Below, one piece after another: positions 4,709 through 9,791 of a DNA stretch of 9,791 nucleotides (the first letter of the stretch is position 1; each line of letters opens with the position of its first letter). The DNA is from an uncultured Clostridium sp. GTDB taxonomy: Bacteria > Bacillota > Clostridia > Lachnospirales > Lachnospiraceae. A program made the position numbers and the translations under genes. Below the pieces are notes generated by a model that saw only the letters and a list, made by a program, of their open reading frames with translations, was not told the DNA's origin and ran no database searches. The stretch covers positions 1 through 9,791 of the forward strand of contig CALELW010000202.1 of the NCBI GenBank assembly GCA_937902905.1. Direction: 5' to 3'.

Positions 4709-5413
4709 ATGGCAAGAAAATACGACAGTGAAGAAACGAAGCAGAAAATTCTGTCGTCCTGCGTCCGTTTATTTATAGAAAAGGGATATCACGAGACGAC
4801 GATGACGGAAATTCTTCATGATGCAGGCGTATCCGGCAGCAGTTTTCACTCCATTTTTCACACGAAGGATGGAGTCTTAGCAGAACTGACGGAATTTATG
4901 TTTGAAAATCAGTTTGGTGTAGCAGAAAAAATTATCGGAACCGGGAAAAATCCCGTGCTTCTCTACGCCGTTGAAACCTGTATTCAATTGACGCTTACCG
5001 AGATGAATGAACATCTGCGCGACATTTACATGGAAGCCTACACGCAGCCGGCATTGATTGATTATATTCACAAGCATACAGCAAAAAAAATTGCGATGAT
5101 TTTCCAGCAGTATAATAATGACTATCAGGAAAGCGATTTTTACGAAATGGAAATTGGGACAGCCGGATGTATGCGCGCCTATATTGCAAAAAAGTGTGAT
5201 ATGTATTTTACTTTAGAAAAAAAACTTGAACGATTTCTAATAGTAACGCTTGGCGCATATCATGTACCGGATGACATACAGCGTGAAACCATCGCTTATA
5301 TTGGGAAGTTAAACATCCGTGAAATCACCAGCCAGGTCATGGACAAATTATTTATGGCTCTGGCAATGAAATATGATTTTACATTTCATGAGGCAAACAC
5401 GAAAAGGAAATGA
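4709..5413 (+). CDS. TetR/AcrR-family transcriptional regulator
   Basis: The 234-residue protein starts with a TetR helix-turn-helix (about 8-57): TKQKILSSCVRLFIEKGYHETTMTEI, then HDAGVSGSSFHSIFHTKDGVL. In most members the recognition helix has a YxxF pattern; here it reads SFHSIF. The remainder (about 60-225) is mostly helical and poorly conserved in sequence, as is normal for the ligand-binding and dimer part, so no ligand can be inferred. AGGAGG (4691-4696) is 12 bases from the ATG at 4709, rather far, but no other in-frame start is nearby. An ATG at 4698 is out of frame and too close to that site. The TGA stop is 8 bp before the lectin gene, so the two are almost certainly one transcript. 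A TetR gene co-transcribed with a secreted lectin, and not with an efflux pump, is unusual. Confidence 0.85.
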   Translation: MARKYDSEETKQKILSSCVRLFIEKGYHETTMTEILHDAGVSGSSFHSIFHTKDGVLAELTEFMFENQFGVAEKIIGTGKNPVLLYAVETCIQLTLTEMNEHLRDIYMEAYTQPALIDYIHKHTAKKIAMIFQQYNNDYQESDFYEMEIGTAGCMRAYIAKKCDMYFTLEKKLERFLIVTLGAYHVPDDIQRETIAYIGKLNIREITSQVMDKLFMALAMKYDFTFHEANTKRK

Positions 5414-5421
5414 GGGATATT

Positions 5422-8082
5422 ATGACAAGAAAAGAATTTCACAAGAGACTTTTGATTGCTACTCTTCTTCTGGGACTGGTACTCCCCTTGACAAATGTAC
5501 CGGTAACATCATCATTAAACCAGACAAAAAAAGCGGCGGCAGCAGAGCCGGCCGTAATGACTTTTGCCGAGGGCGAGGGTACCGGAGAGGAATTTAAGGA
5601 AGAATCCTGGCTGATAGATTCTAAGATGACAAATGCACACTATGGCTCGAATGCCGGCGAGACCCATCGCCCCAGCTCAGACACTTATGGTATTAAAAAA
5701 AATCCATATTCCAAAAAGGAAACCCCGGAAAAAGTAATCCGGCTGTTTAACGTGGTAAAACCATATTCTGCACCTGAATCCGCCGCCGAGGAAGATCCGG
5801 ATAAAAGTGCTTCTGATTACCGTTCCACAATCATCACGCTCAACCAACTGGTTTCACTAAATAGCAGATCGCAGTTTTCCACAAAATTCACCTTTTCACT
5901 CCCGGACGCCTGCGTCAACACCGAACAGGCAAAAGGTAAAGAATTCGCCAGAGAGGTCGGCGGCGACGGCCTTGCTTTTTTCATGTATCAGGAAGACTAT
6001 CAACCGTATGTAAGTTCCGGTGGTAACACATATACATTCGGCATGCAAGATGATGAAAAAAGCTTTATGGTCGAAATGGATTCCCAGTATAACGGTGCCT
6101 ATTGTGACATGAACAAAACCGGCGACATATACCCATATGATGAAAACCGCCCATATTACTATGAAAGCTGGGATTATGATAACCAATTATACTTTCACAA
6201 AGACCAAACTTATACCGGACAAAATAACTACGAAAACAAATTTAATCCTTATGAGGGCACGGACGGCAGAGAGTACACGGCTTACCGCAATTACAAGTAT
6301 GCCGAACGCTTTGACCATATCGGTATCACACTGAATAACGACCATGCCCGTCATGATGCCATTTATTATCTAAACGGTCTTGACCCAACCAAAACGGTTG
6401 AAAAAACAAAAGATGGAAAAACCTATACGGCGTACGAAAATCTTGCTTATTTTGACGCCTGTGCTGGTGGCGTTCTGGATGACACAGATAAGTTAGAGGC
6501 TGCCTATCAGGATACCTCGAAAAAGAGTAAAAAGGTCAGCGATTCTTCCACCTGTGCCACACGTTTTGCAGACGCAGGGGTAAATGACAGGCTTTTTACC
6601 GTATGGATTGACTATGATGGCGAAAAAATGTATGTCCGCTATGCCAATGGTGATTTTGCCAATGCAAAGAGACCTGCCAAACCGCAGATTGAAAAAGAAA
6701 TTGACCTTCACTCCCGTTTTGACAACAAAAAGGCTATGATTGGTTTTTCTTCATCAATCAATGCCTCCAAGGCAAATACAACTTTGCACGCCTTCCAGTT
6801 TACCAATGAGTATAAACCGATTGACGCAAAGGCATCTTATCAAATTAATTACTGGAAGTTAAATCCGGACACAGAAAAATATGAAAAGGCAGAATCTTCT
6901 GAGGTTAAGACAGGTGCCGTTGGCGACACTGTCACCATAGCTGACGCAGATGCCAGCTATGCGACAAAATATAGTAATGATTACTATCACATAAGCACAA
7001 TCACACCGCAGGATTCCTCCGTCACCCTCGAAAATGCGGATACGCTTTACCAAATGAATTTGTATTATGAACCGGAGAAAACAACCTATAAGGTACTCTA
7101 CTATCAGGAAACGGAAGATGGTAAATATAAGCTGCTAAACGAATATGTAAGTCCCCTGACCTACATTGGGAAGACCGTTTATGCAGAAATTAAGAATCCC
7201 GATGGATATACTTGGTTTTATGAGGATTCTGCAATGGGAATTGTAAAACCAAATAATTCCACGATACTTGAAGTTCATTACGATAAATTCAGAACAGTAC
7301 CGGAACCTACACCACCGGGGCAGACGCCATCACCGTCACCAAGCCCAACTCCAACTGCTACACCGACAGCCACACCAACTGTCACACCAACGCAGCGGGC
7401 AACAGTGACTCCGACGATGGCACCAACCGTTGCGCCGACTACTGTTCCAACTCAGGTTCCAACCGCTATACCGACGAAAAAACCAGTCAAAGCTTCCGTA
7501 AACAAAAAGCTGATTCAACCGGTAAAAGCGAGCAAAAACGCTAACCAACTTTTCTGGAATCCGGTAAAAAATGCGGACGGATATTTCATTTACGCCTCTG
7601 CCTGCAACGAAAACGAAAAAGAGCGTAAAGTAAAGAAAATTGCCGATATTAAAAACCGATTAACCACTTCTTATACTCACAAAAAATGTGAAAAAGATAC
7701 GTGGTATAAATACCGTATTACGGCTTACCGCATTATCGGGAAGAAAAAAACTGCAATCAGTAAGTCACTGGAATTACATTCGCTGACGAAGGGAAGTAAA
7801 ACTTATACCAATCCTTCGCGCGTAAAAATCCGCAGTGGTAAAAAACTTTCCTTAAAAGTCGAAAGCACTAAGAAAATACGAGCACGCGTAATTGTACCAA
7901 AAGGGAAAAAAACCTGCTGGCACATTCAAAAAATCCGCTACCTTGTGAGCGATTCCTCTGTACTGACCGTATCAAAGAAAGGTAAAATCAGAGCAAAAAA
8001 AACAGGGCATGCGACAATTTATGCCGTTGCCCAAAATGGTGTAACTGCTAAAATCAAAGTCAGCGTAACAGCTGCAAAATAA
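5422..8082 (+). CDS. Secreted multidomain L-type lectin protein with Pro/Thr linker, FN3-like and Ig-like C-terminal domains
   Basis: The 886-residue protein begins with a signal peptide (basic MTRKEFHKR, hydrophobic core, likely cleavage after the alanine run near 37-41). Residues about 60-460 form a legume-type (L-type) lectin domain: GDGLAF (181-186) with the sugar-binding Asp, VEMDSQYN (217-224) resembling the metal-binding VEFDT strand, HIGITLNND (299-307), VWIDYDG (394-400) and IGFSSS (440-445). It is longer than usual because of Tyr/Asn/Asp-rich and Lys-rich insertions. Two related beta-rich modules with YQINYWKL and YKVLYYQE openings follow (about 470-555 and 556-622), then a Pro/Thr linker (627-688), an FN3-like domain (about 700-790, FWNPVKNADGYFIY) and a bacterial Ig-like Big_2 domain (about 800-886). 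There is no LPXTG, transmembrane tail or SLH repeat. Start 5422 is chosen over 5410 because GAGGG lies 5 bases upstream. It probably binds glycans outside the cell. Confidence 0.82.
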   Translation: MTRKEFHKRLLIATLLLGLVLPLTNVPVTSSLNQTKKAAAAEPAVMTFAEGEGTGEEFKEESWLIDSKMTNAHYGSNAGETHRPSSDTYGIKKNPYSKKETPEKVIRLFNVVKPYSAPESAAEEDPDKSASDYRSTIITLNQLVSLNSRSQFSTKFTFSLPDACVNTEQAKGKEFAREVGGDGLAFFMYQEDYQPYVSSGGNTYTFGMQDDEKSFMVEMDSQYNGAYCDMNKTGDIYPYDENRPYYYESWDYDNQLYFHKDQTYTGQNNYENKFNPYEGTDGREYTAYRNYKYAERFDHIGITLNNDHARHDAIYYLNGLDPTKTVEKTKDGKTYTAYENLAYFDACAGGVLDDTDKLEAAYQDTSKKSKKVSDSSTCATRFADAGVNDRLFTVWIDYDGEKMYVRYANGDFANAKRPAKPQIEKEIDLHSRFDNKKAMIGFSSSINASKANTTLHAFQFTNEYKPIDAKASYQINYWKLNPDTEKYEKAESSEVKTGAVGDTVTIADADASYATKYSNDYYHISTITPQDSSVTLENADTLYQMNLYYEPEKTTYKVLYYQETEDGKYKLLNEYVSPLTYIGKTVYAEIKNPDGYTWFYEDSAMGIVKPNNSTILEVHYDKFRTVPEPTPPGQTPSPSPSPTPTATPTATPTVTPTQRATVTPTMAPTVAPTTVPTQVPTAIPTKKPVKASVNKKLIQPVKASKNANQLFWNPVKNADGYFIYASACNENEKERKVKKIADIKNRLTTSYTHKKCEKDTWYKYRITAYRIIGKKKTAISKSLELHSLTKGSKTYTNPSRVKIRSGKKLSLKVESTKKIRARVIVPKGKKTCWHIQKIRYLVSDSSVLTVSKKGKIRAKKTGHATIYAVAQNGVTAKIKVSVTAAK
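7300..7485 (+). repeat. Pro/Thr-rich low-complexity repeat inside the lectin gene
   Basis: About 62 codons are dominated by Pro and Thr with Ser, Ala and Val between them, in PTPTATPT-like periods. At the DNA level short units such as ACACCAAC and ACACCGAC recur. It is a flexible, probably extended linker between the lectin half and the C-terminal domains. The repetition could allow length variation between strains. Confidence 0.85.
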
Positions 8083-8084
8083 TA

Positions 8085-8191
8085 AAGAAAAAAGTGCCGG
8101 AAATTCGCATTTTTATGGATTCAAATATTCTGAAAGCATATCAGAAACACAATTTTTGATTTCCACCGCGATACTCCGGCACTTTTCTTTT
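8085..8191. terminator. Likely bidirectional terminator between the lectin gene and hipA, half inside hipA
   Basis: GTGCCGGA (8094-8101) and TCCGGCAC (8175-8182) are perfect arms. They extend into A-rich sequence before the first arm and T-rich sequence after the second (TTTTCTTTT), so each strand ends with a T-tract (TTTTTTCTTT on the minus strand). The 73-nt loop holds a smaller hairpin, TTCTGA (8128-8133) with TCAGAA (8141-8146), which would shorten it. The right arm encodes KEKCRS near the C-terminus of HipA. The two convergent genes have no other terminator-like sequence. Confidence 0.5.
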
Positions 8192-9249
8192 GACATGCCG
8201 GCCTGTGTTCCTACCAAAATCAATTCTTTGCTTCCCGGATTTTTCCCATTCCCAGCAACCGTTGTCGTGTGTTCTCCATAATATGTCGTACTATATGTCA
8301 AATCGTACGCCGGACTCAGCCGCCAGCACTTTTTCTCTTCTTCATAAAGAAAAGAGAAATTTTTTGCATGGTCGTCTCGATTGTGAGCATACACATTAAA
8401 ACACATACGGCGGTACATATTCTCCAAATCCTCCGGTGAATTATTGGTTATTATTTTCGTAAGTTTCATCAAATCCTGATAATCAAGAACAGGCTGCTCA
8501 AAATCCAACTCCAAAAGTGCCGCCACTGTCAGCATATGCACTCTTTCCATTTCTCCATGCTGATTTTTCCGGTCAAAGCGTTTCGTACCAAAATAGCCGC
8601 TGCATTTATCCGATGGAAACAAATCACATTCACTCATCGTAATTCCACACTGCCCGGCACACAGATAATAATCGTATTCCATTTTCCCAATATCCGCACG
8701 GTCCATATGCGCCGGAAATTTAATAATCCATGGCTCCCCATCCATTTCCATCATAACTTTAGGTCTGGCTCCGCCACTGGTACCGCCCAGACGATATAAT
8801 TCATCCAGCTTTTCTGTCTCCTCTGTATTCAAAATCCGCTGACATTCTTCTGCCAGTTCATCCAGATTATCCACGTCCTGACCATAGGACAGATTTCTTT
8901 CAGGGCGATAAATAAGTGCTCCCATCCCTTGATCTCCTACTACTGCCAATCGGTCAATAATTGAAAATTCATCTCTATTTATCCCATGCTTTTTTAACAT
9001 TCTGTCTAACAATAACTGTCCCCACGCATCCGGCAGGCTGTCTGCAAACACGCCGAATAAACCTCGAAAATAATCTTTTGTGGGAACAAAAACCCGTTTT
9101 TCCAATGGAAGTGAAAAAGGGCTGATAGAAAAACCGTCCGCCAGCCATTCATCGTCATATTCAAATGCTGCTTTTTTTGATTCCGTAAGTGCCATCGTCC
9201 CTACAAGCCGCTCCCCGTAATAAACATGCAACACTTTATTTTCCCTCAT
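8113..9249 (-). CDS. hipA: HipA-family serine/threonine kinase toxin
   Basis: The 378-residue protein has the two-part HipA layout. The N-terminal domain (about 1-110) includes the VYYGERLVGTMA strand and the LPLEKR and GLFGVFADSLPDAWG motifs. The C-terminal kinase domain has a Gly-rich loop, GGTSGGARPK (155-164), the presumed ATP lysine in IIKFPAH (K177), the catalytic loop HNRDDHAKN (289-297, catalytic D292 and N297), and a metal-binding Asp in SPAYDLTYS (D316). Ser and Thr in the Gly-rich loop are candidates for the autophosphorylation seen in E. coli HipA. The family phosphorylates aminoacyl-tRNA synthetases or other translation targets and halts growth; the target here is unknown. The start at 9249 follows AGGAGG by 6 bases; the frame extends to 9324, but that part overlaps the antitoxin gene. 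The 14-bp overlap with hipB implies translational coupling. Confidence 0.9.
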   Translation of the reverse strand: MRENKVLHVYYGERLVGTMALTESKKAAFEYDDEWLADGFSISPFSLPLEKRVFVPTKDYFRGLFGVFADSLPDAWGQLLLDRMLKKHGINRDEFSIIDRLAVVGDQGMGALIYRPERNLSYGQDVDNLDELAEECQRILNTEETEKLDELYRLGGTSGGARPKVMMEMDGEPWIIKFPAHMDRADIGKMEYDYYLCAGQCGITMSECDLFPSDKCSGYFGTKRFDRKNQHGEMERVHMLTVAALLELDFEQPVLDYQDLMKLTKIITNNSPEDLENMYRRMCFNVYAHNRDDHAKNFSFLYEEEKKCWRLSPAYDLTYSTTYYGEHTTTVAGNGKNPGSKELILVGTQAGMSKEKCRSIAVEIKNCVSDMLSEYLNP

Positions 9250-9514
9250 TGATAACCTCCTGAATACTTCGATACGGAACATCCGTAAATAAATTTCGTA
9301 TCTCATCCACCTCGTCCAAAGCAAATGCCAGCTTTGTTAAAGAGAGCAGTGAAATCTGCCCTGTCGTCTCAAAACGCTTAATTGAGCCGTAACTTACACC
9401 GCTCATTTCCGATAATTTTTTTTGGGAAATCGAACGTCTCTTGCGAATCCCTCGTATTCTGCCCGCCAGCTTCATATCCATTTCCTCTGCTGTCTCCCAT
9501 ATTAGTTTCGCCAT
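9236..9514 (-). CDS. hipB: HipB-like XRE-family antitoxin and repressor
   Basis: The 92-residue protein has one Cro/C1-type helix-turn-helix (about 16-70): IRGIRKRRSISQKKLSEMSGVSYGSIKRFETTGQISLLSLTKLAFAL in motif form, with the turn at SGVSYGSI. The short C-terminal tail (71-92) may contact the toxin. AGGTGG is 6 bases upstream of the ATG. The gene is first in the operon and overlaps hipA, the usual antitoxin-first order, so the product should both neutralise HipA and repress the operon. Candidate operator cores lie just upstream (9545-9613). Unlike E. coli HipB there is no obvious hydrophobic C-terminal degron. The pair could also be one of the HipA-like systems with a regulatory rather than a lethal role. 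Confidence 0.85.
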   Translation of the reverse strand: MAKLIWETAEEMDMKLAGRIRGIRKRRSISQKKLSEMSGVSYGSIKRFETTGQISLLSLTKLAFALDEVDEIRNLFTDVPYRSIQEVINEGK

Positions 9515-9544
9515 TTTATGCCACCTTTATGTGTTGTTTTTATG

Positions 9545-9613
9545 GATAATATATTATCTGCTTTGCAATATATTTATGTGTTTTGTATAATATATTATCT
9601 ACTAATATATTAG
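9545..9613 (-). promoter_or_regulatory. Operator array with four AATATATT cores upstream of hipBA
   Basis: The 8-bp palindrome AATATATT occurs at 9548-9555, 9567-9574, 9589-9596 and 9604-9611. The first lies in a perfect 14-bp dyad GATAATATATTATC (9545-9558), the third in the 12-bp ATAATATATTAT (9587-9598) and the fourth in the 12-bp CTAATATATTAG (9602-9613). Repeated dyads before a hipB gene fit cooperative autorepression. The area is AT-rich, which raises the chance of random short palindromes, but not of the repeated longer ones. Confidence 0.6.
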
Positions 9614-9635
9614 CATACAGAGATATATAATACAA
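9607..9635 (-). promoter_or_regulatory. Candidate hipBA promoter
   Basis: On the minus strand TTGTAT (9630-9635) and TAATAT (9607-9612) are 17 bp apart, each with two mismatches to consensus. The -10 box lies inside the fourth operator core, and the start site would fall near the third. Several other AT-rich hexamers could serve, so this choice is tentative. Confidence 0.4.
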
Positions 9636-9722
9636 GATAAACCTTATTGTTGCGTTGGTGTCAAATGTTTGTTGGTACTCTTTTTGTTTTCCGTAATTTT
9701 GTAGAAAAATTTTGTGTCTCGT

Positions 9723-9784
9723 GGGCACTCCCGTTTGTTGAGTGCGTAGCGGTATGGGCACTGAAACTACCAGTGCCACATACC
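9723..9784 (+). repeat. Hairpin-rich repeat related to the 1951-2050 element
   Basis: GCACTC (9725-9730) pairs with GAGTGC (9740-9745). GGTATGGGCACTG (9751-9763) pairs with 9771-9784 with a single bulged A around a 7-nt loop. Ordered words GGGCACT, GTTTGT, TAGCGGT, GCAC then GAA and ACTA match the minus strand of the 1951-2050 element, so the two appear to be diverged copies in opposite orientation. The element may continue past the window edge. The stretch 9636-9722 between this and the hipBA promoter holds nothing I recognise apart from an AT-rich GAAAAATTTT dyad. Confidence 0.55.
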
Positions 9785-9791
9785 GACGTAC

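Noticed and set aside
4698..4778. ATG at 4698 overlapping the tetR start, considered as an upstream ORF
   Set aside because: It lies only one base from the AGGAGG sequence, too close for initiation, and is out of frame with tetR. Its 26-codon product shows nothing recognisable.
7300..7485. Repeated ACACCRAC units considered as a possible CRISPR or tandem array
   Set aside because: The units are short, degenerate and codon-phased, and they encode a Pro/Thr linker. There are no spacers of even length.
7336..7548. Trp/Arg/Ser/Cys-rich minus-strand frame opposite the Pro/Thr linker
   Set aside because: It is the reverse complement of a low-complexity Pro/Thr repeat, which automatically yields a stop-poor frame rich in Trp, Arg, Cys and Ser.
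9540..9779. Open minus-strand frame of 79 codons upstream of hipB
   Set aside because: It runs through the operator array, the candidate promoter and the 3' hairpin repeat. It has no clear ribosome binding site, and its composition looks like translated AT-rich non-coding DNA.

Overview
The window looks like chromosomal DNA of an anaerobic low-GC Firmicute, most likely a gut clostridium of the Lachnospiraceae type. The reasons are strong AGGAGG ribosome binding sites, consensus sigma-A promoters, an AT-rich base composition, and a gene set typical of that group: a BmrR-like MerR regulator, a stand-alone HD-GYP protein, a short MetE-like enzyme, and a secreted lectin with a Pro/Thr linker and Ig-like C-terminus. 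The taxon is inferred, because no rRNA or other marker is present.

Layout, left to right. (1) 1-126, minus: the first 42 codons of a probable (2Fe-2S)-binding oxidoreductase subunit. Its promoter has a 19-bp spacer holding a perfect 7-7-7 dyad, the hallmark of MerR control, and a MerR/GyrI-like regulator is divergently transcribed at 407-1240. Both divergent transcripts should start with a hairpin. (2) 1191-1826, minus: a complete HD-GYP protein (probable c-di-GMP phosphodiesterase) whose 3' end overlaps merR tail-to-tail by 50 bp. (3) 1951-2392: a gene-free stretch with three long, distinct, nearly perfect inverted repeats. The first has a degenerate relative at 9723-9784. (4) 2393-4510, minus: a MetE-like methyltransferase preceded by a LysR regulator resembling MtaR/CmbR. 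A 15-bp MET-box-like dyad spans the LysR stop codon and sits about 65 bp upstream of the predicted start of the methyltransferase transcript. This looks like a small methionine regulon.

(5) 4709-8082, plus: a TetR regulator followed 8 bp later by an 886-residue secreted protein. That protein has an L-type lectin domain, two beta-rich repeats, a 62-residue Pro/Thr linker, a fibronectin-III-like domain and a bacterial Ig-like domain. One strong promoter with a dyad over the start site probably drives both genes. (6) 8113-9514, minus: a hipBA-type toxin-antitoxin operon, with hipB overlapping hipA by 14 bp. Four AATATATT cores lie in its promoter region. A large inverted repeat with T-tracts on both sides lies between the lectin gene and hipA, half of it inside hipA; it looks like a bidirectional terminator.

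No tRNA, rRNA, CRISPR array, integrase or transposase gene is visible. The most noteworthy items are the TetR-lectin operon, the MerR and MET-box circuits that can be read directly from the DNA, the palindrome cluster, and the hipBA operator array. I see no clear new multi-gene system. All functional assignments come from reading motifs and family resemblance by eye, without database searches.
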